DNA of 64,000 nt, from positions 1 to 64,000 of the forward strand of contig CACMTZ010000002.1 of the NCBI GenBank assembly GCA_902616725.1, given 5' to 3'. This DNA is from an uncultured Pelagibacteraceae bacterium. Its GTDB lineage: Bacteria; Pseudomonadota; Alphaproteobacteria; Pelagibacterales; Pelagibacteraceae. The position numbers and the translations under genes were made by a program. Positions 47,908 to 57,130 of this stretch are shown here, in pieces. The notes below the pieces were generated by a model. The model saw only the letters and a program-made list of their open reading frames with translations. It had not been told where the DNA came from and ran no database searches. How positions within the stretch are numbered: position 1 is the stretch's first letter; every line of letters begins with the position of its first letter.

Positions 47908-48656
47908 TAGGTCGAACGACCCCCACTGATATCAAAAACTGCAGCGGTTGAGAACGTATTTTCCTCAGAAGATAACCAGCAGACTAAAGAGGTAAACTCT
48001 TCAACCTCGAGAAATCGTCCTCTTGGCACTTTTGATAACATTCTTTGGACGTGTTCTTTAGTCATTTGGTCCAAAATTCTGGTTTTAGCGCCTGCAGGAG
48101 TAACAGCATTTACTGCTATATTCTTATCAGCAAGTTCTTTACCCAATGATTTTGTTAGTCCAATTGCTCCGGCTTTTCCAACGCTATAAGCACTTGCGTT
48201 AGCATTACCATCTTTACCTGCAACTGAGGCCACATTAACTATTCTGCCATAATTATTTTTGATCATATTCGGTACAATTGTTCGACAACAATTAAAAGTG
48301 CCCATTAAATTTATATCAACAACCTTTTTCCACATTTCAATATCATATTCCCATAAAGTTGCTGTTGGACCAGTAATACCAGCGTTATTTATTAATATAT
48401 CAATATTTTTTTGTTTGGTAATCTCTTGGACACATTCTTCAACTTTTGAATAATTTGAAATATCAACAATATTAAAACTTAGATTGGGACTATTAATATC
48501 ATCAATTGCTTTTTCGACCATTTTTTTATCATTGTCCCAGATAATCACACTCGCATCTGACCTAAGTAATCTTTTTGTGATATCCAAACCAAACCCTTGT
48601 GCACCGCCAGTGACAATTGCCGTTCTGTCTTTAAAATCAAAAGAAATTTTATCCAT
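47904..48656 (-). CDS. SDR-family NAD(P)-dependent dehydrogenase
   Basis: 250 aa classical short-chain dehydrogenase. Cofactor motif TGGAQGFG near residues 16-23, NNAGI near 90, catalytic Ser in NVASVAG near 140, and YSVGK (Tyr-x3-Lys) near 155. The C-terminus (FDISGGRSTY) is typical of the FabG-like group that includes sugar-acid and secondary-alcohol dehydrogenases. It is the last gene of the TRAP/NCS1 unit, so it probably oxidises the imported compound. A wave of similar SDRs act on sulfonates such as DHPS, but the substrate is not readable from sequence. Confidence 0.88.
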   Translation of the reverse strand: MDKISFDFKDRTAIVTGGAQGFGLDITKRLLRSDASVIIWDNDKKMVEKAIDDINSPNLSFNIVDISNYSKVEECVQEITKQKNIDILINNAGITGPTATLWEYDIEMWKKVVDINLMGTFNCCRTIVPNMIKNNYGRIVNVASVAGKDGNANASAYSVGKAGAIGLTKSLGKELADKNIAVNAVTPAGAKTRILDQMTKEHVQRMLSKVPRGRFLEVEEFTSLVCWLSSEENTFSTAAVFDISGGRSTY

Positions 48657-48660
48657 AAAA

Positions 48661-50118
48661 CTACTCCCTAGCTAGGAGGTAATAAACGAAAGCTGCAACA
48701 AAAGCACCAATAATCCAAGAGTAAGATTGTAAAAACATTAGATTTGTATTCCAAATTGTTGAGGCAGAAAAAATAAATCCTAATATTAAAGAATAAACTC
48801 CTTTTAGGTGCCATCCTCCTGAATAATAATAAGTACCATCAGTTTCAAGTGAGTATATATCTTTGTTTTCCAGCTTTCCTTTTTTAATCAAGTAAAAATC
48901 AGCAATCATTAATCCAAATAAAGGACCAAAAAATGCACCAATTGTATCTATATAAGATAATACTCCAACTTGGCTTAAAAAAGTTAACCAAAAAACTCCT
49001 ATAATAAACCCAAAAATAGCAATTACATAACTGGCACTTTTGAAAGAAAAAGATGAGGGATCAAAATTAATTAAAGTATATTGAGAAGGAATAAAGTTTG
49101 CTATTAAATTTGTTGATGCAGAAGCAATGATTATAAAAATTAAAGCTAGAGAAACCAAAAGAATATTATCTAATTTTCCAATTATATCAGTTGGGTTTGT
49201 TAAGATCATCTCCACATTTTGTTGATTTAAATTTTGAAATGTATCGGCACCAGTAACAATAAATAATGAAAAAAATGAAAAAATTATTAGATTTAAAATT
49301 AAGCTTAAATTACCTTTTCTTAGCTCTTGCTCGTTTTTAATGTATCTTGAAAAATCACCAAACGACAAGATTACAATTGAAAAAAAAGTAAACGTTGTGC
49401 CAGCAACTGTTATTATGGGGCCTACATTATTAGCATTAAATATATTTTGAAAATCAAGTACATTAATAAATGATTTAGCAGTTAATTTTACATCAGATAA
49501 AAAAACAATGAAGAAAAACATTACCATTGCCGAATAAATTAACAATGCTGAAAATTTTATTAATCTTTTATTAAAGTTCATACCAACACTAAATAAGTAT
49601 GTTTGCAAAGTAATAGATATTATAATTGCAGCCCAATCAATAATATTTAACCCTATAAAAAAAACTAATAAAATTTCTTTTTGTAAAATTGAATTGTCTA
49701 CTGAGTACATCAAAACTCTAATTAAGAAACCAATCGCTTTTGATAAAAAGTATGTTTGGATACCAAACATAAATATTCCAACAATACTTCTCAACAACCC
49801 AAAAAATTGGGCACCTCTAAAGCCTAATGATGATCTTAATAAGACAACAAATGGTAATCCAAATTTCTGGGATGGTTTTCCAATTAAGTTACAAAATATG
49901 TAAACAAAAAAAGTTCCTAAAATTGTTCCAAAAAGAACTACAGCAGTATTTAAATTATAAATTAAGTACAAAGATGCAATTAACGAAAATCCAATAACAC
50001 TTTGTATATTAACCCCCCAAAAACAAAATAAGTCCTTCCAGTCCCAAGTTTTATTGTTAGGGTTTACAGTTACTAAATCCCAGTTAATGAGAGTTTTTTT
50101 TGTTTTTTGTTGACTCAC
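48661..50118 (-). CDS. NCS1-family permease (nucleobase/allantoin type)
   Basis: 485 aa inner-membrane transporter with about 12 helices. The N-terminal LINWDLVTVNPNNKTWDWKDLFCFW region and the helix with SLGFRGAQFFGLLRS resemble the NCS1 (nucleobase:cation symporter-1) family, which imports purines, uracil, hydantoins, allantoin or vitamins. GTG is the start at 50118. It lies 25 bp after dctM and 4 bp before the SDR, so two different importers share one transcription unit. The substrate cannot be told from the sequence. Confidence 0.85.
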   Translation of the reverse strand: MSQQKTKKTLINWDLVTVNPNNKTWDWKDLFCFWGVNIQSVIGFSLIASLYLIYNLNTAVVLFGTILGTFFVYIFCNLIGKPSQKFGLPFVVLLRSSLGFRGAQFFGLLRSIVGIFMFGIQTYFLSKAIGFLIRVLMYSVDNSILQKEILLVFFIGLNIIDWAAIIISITLQTYLFSVGMNFNKRLIKFSALLIYSAMVMFFFIVFLSDVKLTAKSFINVLDFQNIFNANNVGPIITVAGTTFTFFSIVILSFGDFSRYIKNEQELRKGNLSLILNLIIFSFFSLFIVTGADTFQNLNQQNVEMILTNPTDIIGKLDNILLVSLALIFIIIASASTNLIANFIPSQYTLINFDPSSFSFKSASYVIAIFGFIIGVFWLTFLSQVGVLSYIDTIGAFFGPLFGLMIADFYLIKKGKLENKDIYSLETDGTYYYSGGWHLKGVYSLILGFIFSASTIWNTNLMFLQSYSWIIGAFVAAFVYYLLARE

Positions 50119-50143
50119 TTAGACAATATAAAACTTTAATATT

Positions 50144-51478
50144 CTACTGTCCATATAAGAGAGTTGGTAACCAAAGTGCAATTTTAGGAAATATAATGAT
50201 CAAAACTAATCCGATTACTTGAAGGACCATAAACTGCATCATTCCATAATAAATATCTTTTAAATCCCATTCAGGAACAACTCCTTTTAAAAAATAAGCT
50301 GAGAGTGCTACTGGAGGTGAGAGCCAGGCGGTCTGTAAATTAACGGCAACTAAAATTGCAAACCAAGTTAAATTAAATCCTAATGCCTCTACCAATGGTA
50401 AAATTATTGGAATAATAATCATCACAATCGGTACCCATTCTAATGGCCAACCTAATAAAAAAATCATTACCATGATCATCGCTAGAATTAAATACTTGTT
50501 CATTTCTAAGCCTAATAAAAACTCAGTTAAAAGAGTTGGAGTTCCTAGTCTTGCAAAAACTGCACCAAAAAAATTTGATGCTGCAACTAACACCATTATT
50601 AAAGCAGTAATCTCTAATGTTTTCACTAATGCTTCTTGAAGTTTTGTAAGAGTTAATTTTTTATAAGCTAATGAAAGTAATAAAGCACCCATAGCTCCAC
50701 AACCTGCTGCTTCTGTTGGAGTTGCAAATCCAAATAAAATACTTCCTAATGCAGCAAATACTAAAGCTGCTGGAGGAACTAAACCTAGGAAAAATTCTAT
50801 CCATACTTCTTTCATACTTGCAGCTCTCATGTCATCAGGCAAAACAGGTCCAAGTTTTGGATTAATCATGCATCTGATTGTAGTGTAAGCTGCATACAAA
50901 CTTGCAAGAAGAATTCCTGGTAAGATTGCAGCTGCAAACAAATCGATGACTGGAATTTCCATAATAGGTCCCATTACAACAAGCATAATGCTTGGTGGAA
51001 TTAAAATTCCTAAAGTACCACCCGCAGTAATAGTGCCAGCAGCAAGTTTTACATCATAACCAGATCTATTCATAGATTTTGCAGCCATAATTCCAAGAAT
51101 TGTCACCGATGCACCAACAATTCCTGTCGCCGCCGCAAATATAACTGAAACGAATAAAACTGCGTAATATAAAGACCCCTTAACTTTTGCTAGCATCATT
51201 TGAAATGCTGAAAACAATCTCTCCATCAATCCAGCTTGTTCCATCATAATACCCATAAAAACAAAGAGCGGGACGGCGGCGAGCGTCTGTTCGGTCATGA
51301 CCATTGAAAATTGAAGGGTCATTAAATAAAAAACTAATTTTCCAAACCCAAGATAGCCAAATACAAAACCTAGAAATATTAAAGTAAATGAAATGGGAAA
51401 CCCTATAAATATTGCAAATAGCATTACACCAACTAAAATGAAACCTAAAATAGCTGGATCAATGAATTCTGCTATCAT
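50144..51478 (-). CDS. dctM: TRAP transporter large permease DctM
   Basis: Large membrane subunit of a sodium-driven TRAP importer, 444 aa with about 12 helices. Family features: VFMGIMMEQAG near 75, LGILIPPSIMLVVMGP near 150-165, and FGFATPTEAAGCGAMGAL near 245. The frame opens at GTG 51496, but the ATG at 51478 overlaps the dctQ stop as ATGA and starts right at the family N-terminus, so I use it. Works with dctQ and dctP. Confidence 0.94.
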   Translation of the reverse strand: MIAEFIDPAILGFILVGVMLFAIFIGFPISFTLIFLGFVFGYLGFGKLVFYLMTLQFSMVMTEQTLAAVPLFVFMGIMMEQAGLMERLFSAFQMMLAKVKGSLYYAVLFVSVIFAAATGIVGASVTILGIMAAKSMNRSGYDVKLAAGTITAGGTLGILIPPSIMLVVMGPIMEIPVIDLFAAAILPGILLASLYAAYTTIRCMINPKLGPVLPDDMRAASMKEVWIEFFLGLVPPAALVFAALGSILFGFATPTEAAGCGAMGALLLSLAYKKLTLTKLQEALVKTLEITALIMVLVAASNFFGAVFARLGTPTLLTEFLLGLEMNKYLILAMIMVMIFLLGWPLEWVPIVMIIIPIILPLVEALGFNLTWFAILVAVNLQTAWLSPPVALSAYFLKGVVPEWDLKDIYYGMMQFMVLQVIGLVLIIIFPKIALWLPTLLYGQ

Positions 51479-52089
51479 TTTTTCTCTCCTGGCCACTCAC
51501 CTTTTTTAGCTGCCCAATAACTTTTTAGTAATTCTGAAAAACCTTGAATTAATAAAAAAATAATTCCAAGTAACAAACACGTCTTAATAGGCCACATATA
51601 GGGCATCCAAGTAGTATCCATCCCTCGTTCGCCTCTTCTAATTGACTCCTCAACAAAACCTATAGTCATATAAAGAAAAACAATTAATCCTGGAAAATAA
51701 AATAAAAGATATAACCAGAAATCAATAAGACCTTGTGTTTTTGTTTTAAAATTTCGATATAAAAAATCTGCTCTTATATGTACTCCTCTAGAAAGAGCAT
51801 ATCCTGCACCAAGCATAAATAATGCACCATAAAGAAAACGGCTTATATCGTAAGCCCAAATTGTTGGTGCTAAAAATAATTTTCTTGCAAGAACTTCATA
51901 AGTCATTGCAAAAATGAGTGGCATCAATATCCAACAAACAATACTACCAATCCACTTACTGAATTTATCAATATTAACAATAGATTTGGCCATCCATGAT
52001 GGCATATCGGTTGGCATTTTACCTGATCCACCTCGCCTTTCGGCAATCATTTCATCAGAGATATCTAGTTTACCAGGTTCGTCTGCCAT
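51475..52089 (-). CDS. dctQ: TRAP transporter small permease DctQ
   Basis: Small membrane subunit, 204 aa, four transmembrane helices after a polar N-terminus of about 35 residues. Visible hallmarks are EVLARKLFLAPTIWAYDISRFL near residues 65-86 (quoted in part: KLFLAPTIWAYDISRFL) and RADFLYRNFKTK near 105. It starts 20 bp after a hairpin with a T-run that separates it from dctP. It is coupled to dctM by an ATGA overlap. Confidence 0.93.
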   Translation of the reverse strand: MADEPGKLDISDEMIAERRGGSGKMPTDMPSWMAKSIVNIDKFSKWIGSIVCWILMPLIFAMTYEVLARKLFLAPTIWAYDISRFLYGALFMLGAGYALSRGVHIRADFLYRNFKTKTQGLIDFWLYLLFYFPGLIVFLYMTIGFVEESIRRGERGMDTTWMPYMWPIKTCLLLGIIFLLIQGFSELLKSYWAAKKGEWPGEKK

Positions 52090-52102
52090 AAAATTTTAGT
52101 TA

Positions 52103-52136
52103 AAAAAATTAGAGCGGACTTTAAAGTCCGCTCTAA
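52103..52136 (-). terminator. Hairpin with T-run between dctP and dctQ (attenuating terminator)
   Basis: A perfect 28-nt palindrome (52109-52136, arms around AGAGCGGACT and AGTCCGCTCT) is followed on the minus strand by seven Ts (52108-52102). This is the textbook intrinsic terminator pattern, placed after dctP and before dctQ. It would end most transcripts after the abundant binding-protein gene, protect its 3' end, and let a fraction read into dctQM. It is GC-rich compared with its surroundings. Confidence 0.85.
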
Positions 52137-52156
52137 AAATCAAGATTGATTACTGA

Positions 52157-53251
52157 TTACTTTAATGTTGCTGCGTGAGCCATTCCTAGCTTCGCATTAG
52201 ACATTTGAGCACCACTCCAGAAAGGAACAGCAACATCAGCAAAATTTTTCATTGAAGTGTAAACTTCGTTAAAAAATTTATTATCTTTAGCATTCTTATT
52301 TAAAGATGCTTTTGCTGCAGCCATATATTCTGTGAAATAATCAGAAGGTGTATCTTCTAAAATTACTCCATGTTTAGTAGTTAGCTCTCTTAAAGCTTTA
52401 CCATTCTCATAGATTCTGTAACTTAAAGATTTTGCTAATGAAGCATTAGCAGCTACTTCAAGTGACTTTTTCTCATGAGCACTCATAGCATTGTATGTTT
52501 TTCCAGTAATATAAAAGTCAGCATTTACGACTACTTGGTGTAAACCTTGTAGGTAATAATGCTTTAATACTTTTTGGAAACCAAATGTTAAGTCTGGTTT
52601 CGGACAACACCACTCAGCAGCATCGATAGTTCCTGCTTCAAGAGCTGGAAGAATATCTCCACCACCCATTGCAACAGATGCTATACCAATGTCTTTATAA
52701 GTTTGTCCTGGAATTCCTGGAGGAGTTCTGAACTTATATTTTCTAAAGTCAGCCATATCTTTAATTGGTTTTGGAAACCAACCTAAAGCTTCTGGGCCAA
52801 CTGGTTGAATCATAAATCCTTTAATATCTCTTCCCATTTCTTTCCAAAGTTGGTCGTATAACTCTTTACCACCACCATATTGGAACCATGATAGGAATGC
52901 GATATTGTCGATACCTACTCCACCACCAGCTACTGGCGAACCAAATAACATAGCAGCAGGGTGATCACCTGACCAATAGTGAGTCCATGCGAAACCACAA
53001 TCAATCAAACCTTTATCAACAGCATCTAGAGTTTCTTTTACTCCTACAACAGCACCAGCTGGTAATATCTCAAACTTTAACGAACCACTCGTTAATTCAG
53101 TTACTGTGTCAGTAAAGTCCTTTAACATTTTTACCTCATCAGCTTTAGTGTTAAGAACAGTTTGACACTTTAATGTTTTTGCAGCATTAGCACTTGAAGT
53201 AAATCCAAGAACTAAAATTGTTGCAAATAACATTGAAATGATTTTTTTCAT
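52157..53251 (-). CDS. dctP: TRAP transporter substrate-binding protein DctP
   Basis: Periplasmic solute receptor, 364 aa. Signal peptide at 1-23 ending ANA. The core resembles the TakP-like group: GAVVGVKETLDAVDKG near residues 63-78, YWSGDHPAA near 92, KFRTPPG near 170 with the conserved anion-binding Arg, and AAEWCCPKPDL near 212. The ligand is an organic acid or similar anion. The upstream Shine-Dalgarno AGAGGA is clear, unlike most genes here, and fits high expression. It diverges from the GMC gene across 132 bp. Confidence 0.93.
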   Translation of the reverse strand: MKKIISMLFATILVLGFTSSANAAKTLKCQTVLNTKADEVKMLKDFTDTVTELTSGSLKFEILPAGAVVGVKETLDAVDKGLIDCGFAWTHYWSGDHPAAMLFGSPVAGGGVGIDNIAFLSWFQYGGGKELYDQLWKEMGRDIKGFMIQPVGPEALGWFPKPIKDMADFRKYKFRTPPGIPGQTYKDIGIASVAMGGGDILPALEAGTIDAAEWCCPKPDLTFGFQKVLKHYYLQGLHQVVVNADFYITGKTYNAMSAHEKKSLEVAANASLAKSLSYRIYENGKALRELTTKHGVILEDTPSDYFTEYMAAAKASLNKNAKDNKFFNEVYTSMKNFADVAVPFWSGAQMSNAKLGMAHAATLK

Positions 53252-53268
53252 TATTTATCCTCTTGTTA

Positions 53269-53280
53269 GTTAAATTTAAC
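53269..53280. promoter_or_regulatory. 12-bp palindrome upstream of dctP
   Basis: GTTAAATTTAAC is a perfect 12-bp palindrome 18 bp upstream of the dctP start, inside the divergent dctP/GMC spacer. It could be a regulator site, but AT-rich palindromes arise easily by chance. Confidence 0.3.
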
Positions 53281-53307
53281 TTGTTTAATTCAATCAGAAA
53301 AACAAAC

Positions 53308-53337
53308 CTGACACAAGTGACAATCGATAAATATAAG
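53308..53337 (+). promoter_or_regulatory. Candidate promoter for the GMC oxidoreductase operon
   Basis: CTGACA (53308-53313) and TATAAG (53332-53337) are separated by 18 bp, reading into the GMC gene with a leader of about 40 nt. It shares the 132-bp divergent spacer with the dctP promoter, so the two units may be co-regulated. Confidence 0.4.
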
Positions 53338-53383
53338 TGTAAAAGCATTAAAAAGCTTAAACTAAAAAACGATTCAACTATTG

Positions 53384-54979
53384 ATGGAAAATTTTGATTA
53401 CGTAATTATTGGAGCAGGATCTGCAGGATGTGTTCTGGCAAACAGACTTTCTGAAAATTCAAATAACAAAGTCGTATTAATTGAAGCTGGTGGAAAAGAT
53501 AATTATCCATGGATACATATTCCTGTTGGATATTTTAAAACCATGCATAATCCCTCTGTTGATTGGTGTTATAAAACCGAGCCTGATGCTTCAATGAACA
53601 ATAGGTCAATTCGTTATCCAAGAGGTAAAACATTAGGTGGTAGCTCTTCGATCAATGGACTACTTTATATAAGAGGACAAAGTAGAGATTATGATATTTG
53701 GCGACAATTAGGAAATACTGGTTGGGGTTGGGATGATGTTCTGCCATATTTTATAAAGGCAGAAAACCAAGAAAGAGGAAAAAATGAATTTCATGGTATT
53801 GGTGGGCCTTTATCAGTTTCTGATCAAAGAATTCAGTTACCATTATTGAATGAATTTCAAAATGCTGCTGAAGAGTTTGGTATCCCCAAGACAAAAGATT
53901 TTAACACAGGCGATAATCATGGATGTGGTTATTTTCAAGTTACTGAAAAAGATGGCTTTAGATGTAGTACTTCAGTTGGATATCTAAACCCAATAAAAAA
54001 CAGACAAAATTTAAAAACGATAACTAATGCTCATGTAAAAAAAATTAATTTTGAAGGAAAAATTGCAAAAGGAATTGAATATTGGCAAGGTGATGAGCTT
54101 AAAAAACTAACTTGTAATAAAGAAGTAATTTTATCATCTGGTTCGATAGGTTCACCTCAGATATTGCAAACTTCTGGAATAGGAAATTCTCAAAAATTAA
54201 AAGACTTAGGTATAGATGTAGTGCAAGAATTAAAAGGTGTGGGTGAAAATTTACAAGACCACTTAATGTTTAGACCTATATATAAAATTCAAGGACTTAA
54301 ATCGCTAAATAAAAAGGTTAATAGTTTATTTGGAAAATTAATGATTGGTCTAGAATATGTTTTTAATCGAAGTGGACCAATGACCATGGGAGCGAGCCAA
54401 ATGTGTATGTTTGCTAAAAGTGATCCCTCATTAGAATTACCTGATCTTCAATGGCACGTACAACCAATGAGTATGGACACTCTAGGAGCAACTAAAAATC
54501 ATGATTTTCATGCTTTCACACCTACTGTTTCAAATATTAGACCTACAAGTAGAGGTCATGTGAGTATTGTGGATAAAGATTCCAGAACATATGCAAAAAT
54601 AAAAATGAATTATCTTTCAACCGATCATGACCGAATGATTGCAGCTAGAGGATTAAAACTTACAAGAAAAATTGTCATGGAATCTGAAACATTTAAAAAA
54701 TATAAACCTGAGGAATATAGACCAGGTATTGACATTAATGATGATGAGGAACTTGTAAAAGCAGGTTCAGATTTCGCACAAACAATTTTTCATCCAGTTG
54801 GCACATGTAAAATGGGTCAAGATGATATGGCCGTAGTTGATGAAAAACTAAGAGTAAAAGGAATTGAAAATTTAAGAGTAATTGATGCTTCTATAATGCC
54901 TAACATTACATCAGGTAATACTAATGCACCTACAATAATGATTGCAGAAAAAGGTGCAGATATGATACTTACCCATTGA
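53384..54979 (+). CDS. GMC-family FAD oxidoreductase (choline/alcohol dehydrogenase-like)
   Basis: 531 aa. FAD motif VIIGAGSAGCVLANRL near residues 6-21. GMC signature 1 (PRGKTLGGSSSINGLLYIRG) is near 79-98 and signature 2 (GSIGSPQILQTSGIG) near 253-267. The catalytic His lies in FHPVGTCKMG near 465, with Asn in SGNTNAPTIM near 507. It oxidises a primary alcohol such as choline or a related compound. Isethionate dehydrogenase IseJ is also a GMC protein, and xsc lies 3 kb away, so isethionate is a possible substrate (inference). The ATG at 53384 is used rather than the adjoining TTG. Its TGA overlaps the next ATG. Confidence 0.9.
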   Translation: MENFDYVIIGAGSAGCVLANRLSENSNNKVVLIEAGGKDNYPWIHIPVGYFKTMHNPSVDWCYKTEPDASMNNRSIRYPRGKTLGGSSSINGLLYIRGQSRDYDIWRQLGNTGWGWDDVLPYFIKAENQERGKNEFHGIGGPLSVSDQRIQLPLLNEFQNAAEEFGIPKTKDFNTGDNHGCGYFQVTEKDGFRCSTSVGYLNPIKNRQNLKTITNAHVKKINFEGKIAKGIEYWQGDELKKLTCNKEVILSSGSIGSPQILQTSGIGNSQKLKDLGIDVVQELKGVGENLQDHLMFRPIYKIQGLKSLNKKVNSLFGKLMIGLEYVFNRSGPMTMGASQMCMFAKSDPSLELPDLQWHVQPMSMDTLGATKNHDFHAFTPTVSNIRPTSRGHVSIVDKDSRTYAKIKMNYLSTDHDRMIAARGLKLTRKIVMESETFKKYKPEEYRPGIDINDDEELVKAGSDFAQTIFHPVGTCKMGQDDMAVVDEKLRVKGIENLRVIDASIMPNITSGNTNAPTIMIAEKGADMILTH

Positions 54980-55572
54980 TGTTTGCTGAATTATTTACTC
55001 CAGAGCAATTAACTATATTAACTCAAATTATTTTAATCGATTTAGTCCTTGCAGGAGACAATGCAATAATAATTGGTATGGTTGCATCAAAATTTCCTTT
55101 AGAGCAAAGAAGAAAAATCATTATTTTTGGAATCGGTGGTGCAGTTATTTTAAGAATTATTTTAACTTTACTGACTGCATATTTACTTCAAATAACTGGG
55201 CTAAGGCTTTTTGGAGGTTTGCTTCTTCTTTATATTGTCTACAAATTATATGTAGATGTCATTAAAGGCTCTGAAAATCATGATGCTATAAAAGTTGATA
55301 ATTCCAGTTTTTTTAAGGCGATTTGGACAATCCTCTTAGCAGATTTTACTATGAGCTTGGATAATGTTTTAGGAGTTGCTGGGGCAGCTGGAGATCATTA
55401 TGGATTATTAGTATTTGGTTTGGTTCTATCAATTGCCTTAATGGCATTTGCAGCAACTTTAATATCAAATTGGATTAAAAAATATAAATGGATTGCTTGG
55501 GCAGGTTTGATTGCAATATTAATTGTTGCTATTGAATTGATTTACACAGATATTAAAATATTGTTTTTATAA
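54979..55572 (+). CDS. TerC/YjbE-family integral membrane protein
   Basis: 197 aa with about seven helices. The two conserved acidic pairs of the TerC family are visible: LVLAGDNAI near residue 23 and TMSLDNVLG near 122. The family includes tellurite-resistance TerC and manganese exporters (YkoY/Alx), so metal-ion export or metallation of exported enzymes is a plausible role (inference). The start ATG shares its A with the GMC stop TGA, so translation is coupled. The reason for pairing with a GMC oxidoreductase is unknown. Confidence 0.85.
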   Translation: MFAELFTPEQLTILTQIILIDLVLAGDNAIIIGMVASKFPLEQRRKIIIFGIGGAVILRIILTLLTAYLLQITGLRLFGGLLLLYIVYKLYVDVIKGSENHDAIKVDNSSFFKAIWTILLADFTMSLDNVLGVAGAAGDHYGLLVFGLVLSIALMAFAATLISNWIKKYKWIAWAGLIAILIVAIELIYTDIKILFL

Positions 55573-56339
55573 TGTATTTAAAAAATTATAATTTAAAGAA
55601 TAAAACAGCAGTTGTCACTGGTGCTGGCAAAGGGCTTGGCAGAGCTTGCGCAATAGCTCTTGCAGAAGCTGGAGCAGATTTAATTATAATTAGTAGAACT
55701 AAAAAAGATCTAGATGAAGTTTCAAAAAAGATTAAAAAATTAAAGTCAAAATGTAAATCTTATGTATGTGACATCACAAATTATAATGAAATTAAAGACA
55801 TTATTAATAAACAACCAAAAATAGATATTTTGATTAATAATGCAGGCAATAATATTCCTGAACATTTTACAAAAGTGAAGACTAAAAACATGGAATATCT
55901 TGTAAAGATTAATACGATAGCAACTTTTAACCTTGCTCAGCTGTGTGCTCTTAAGATGATAAAGTCAAAAAATAGAAAAAAAATTGGTGGTTCGATTGTC
56001 AACATGTCATCACAAATGGGTCATGTTGGAGGTCCTATTCGAAGTGTATACAACATGACAAAATTTGGTTTAGAAGGATTAACAAAAGGTATGTCAATTG
56101 ATCTTGCCAAATATAACATCAGAGTAAATACAGTTTGTCCTACATTTGTGGTTACTCCAATGACAAAAAAATTTCTCAAAAGTAAAAAATTTAAAAAAGA
56201 AGTTTTAGGAAATATTCCTTTAGGAAAATTTGCTGAACTTTCTGATGTTTCAAGTGCAGCTGTTTTTCTTGCCTCTGATGCTGCAGCAATGATTACAGGC
56301 ACTTCATTATTGGTTGATGGTGGATGGACTGCAAGATAA
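55572..56339 (+). CDS. SDR-family oxidoreductase
   Basis: 255 aa classical SDR. Cofactor motif TGAGKGLGRA near residues 17-26, NNAGN near 91, catalytic Ser in NMSSQMG near 141-147, YNMTK near 158. It ends SLLVDGGWTAR, the usual FabG-like C-terminus. It starts at the base where the TerC stop ends (TAATG) and is cotranscribed with the GMC gene. A dehydrogenase acting after the flavin enzyme is a natural reading, but the substrate is unknown. The last 16 bp overlap the M23 gene. Confidence 0.88.
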   Translation: MYLKNYNLKNKTAVVTGAGKGLGRACAIALAEAGADLIIISRTKKDLDEVSKKIKKLKSKCKSYVCDITNYNEIKDIINKQPKIDILINNAGNNIPEHFTKVKTKNMEYLVKINTIATFNLAQLCALKMIKSKNRKKIGGSIVNMSSQMGHVGGPIRSVYNMTKFGLEGLTKGMSIDLAKYNIRVNTVCPTFVVTPMTKKFLKSKKFKKEVLGNIPLGKFAELSDVSSAAVFLASDAAAMITGTSLLVDGGWTAR

Positions 56340-57127
56340 TAACTAAATTATTTTTTTTAATTTTTTATTTTATACCTACACATTTAGTAGCAATAGAATT
56401 TACAGGAAAATTTCTACAAGGTCATTTTATTATTGGACAGACTGATCCAACTGCAAAAATTATAATAGACAAAAAACAAGTCAAAGTATCAGAGGATGGT
56501 TTTTTTGTTTTTGGTCTAGATAGAGACAGAAAATTTGATTTAACAATTACAAAAATTATTAATGGAAAAAAAGATGAAATAATAAAAAAAGTTCTTAAAA
56601 GAAAATATAATATTCAAAGAATAGATGGTTTAGAAGAAAGTAAAGTCACACCTCCAGAGTCTGTTTACAAAAGAATAAAAGAAGAAAATAATAAAATTGG
56701 AAAAGCCAGAGCAATTAATTCGGATTTACCCTTTTTCAAAAATCAATTTATTATGCCTGTTGAAGGTATCATTAGTGGTGTTTATGGAAGCCAAAGAATC
56801 TTAAATGGTAAACCGAAATGGCCTCACTATGGAATTGATATTGCTGCCAAACAAGGAACTATGATCAAATCATCTGGATCAGGAATTGTCACCATGGCAG
56901 AAGATGATCTTTATTATACTGGGGGAACAATAATTATGGATCATGGTCATGGCATCTCAACTATTTATTCACATCTTGAAAATGTAATGGTGTCTGTTGG
57001 AGATAAAATAAATCAAGGAGATATCATTGGAACTGTAGGTTCAACAGGAAGATCAACTGGTCCACATCTAGATTTTAGAGTGAATTGGTTTCAGACTAGA
57101 CTAGATCCTATGTCTGTAATAAATTAA
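56324..57127 (+). CDS. M23-family metallopeptidase (variant LytM motif)
   Basis: 267 aa. Signal peptide or anchor at about residues 6-24, a beta-rich linker (25-130), then the M23 domain. The first zinc motif HYGID gives His168 and Asp172, and His217 lies in IYSH. The final motif reads GPHLDF (His248, Asp250) where LytM has GPHLHF, so the third zinc ligand is Asp; this GPHLD form is common in one M23 subfamily. A peptidoglycan endopeptidase or activator role in the periplasm is likely. It overlaps the preceding SDR by 16 bp and precedes a 40-aa ORF by 3 bp. Confidence 0.88.
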   Translation: MDCKIITKLFFLIFYFIPTHLVAIEFTGKFLQGHFIIGQTDPTAKIIIDKKQVKVSEDGFFVFGLDRDRKFDLTITKIINGKKDEIIKKVLKRKYNIQRIDGLEESKVTPPESVYKRIKEENNKIGKARAINSDLPFFKNQFIMPVEGIISGVYGSQRILNGKPKWPHYGIDIAAKQGTMIKSSGSGIVTMAEDDLYYTGGTIIMDHGHGISTIYSHLENVMVSVGDKINQGDIIGTVGSTGRSTGPHLDFRVNWFQTRLDPMSVIN

Positions 57128-57130
57128 ATC

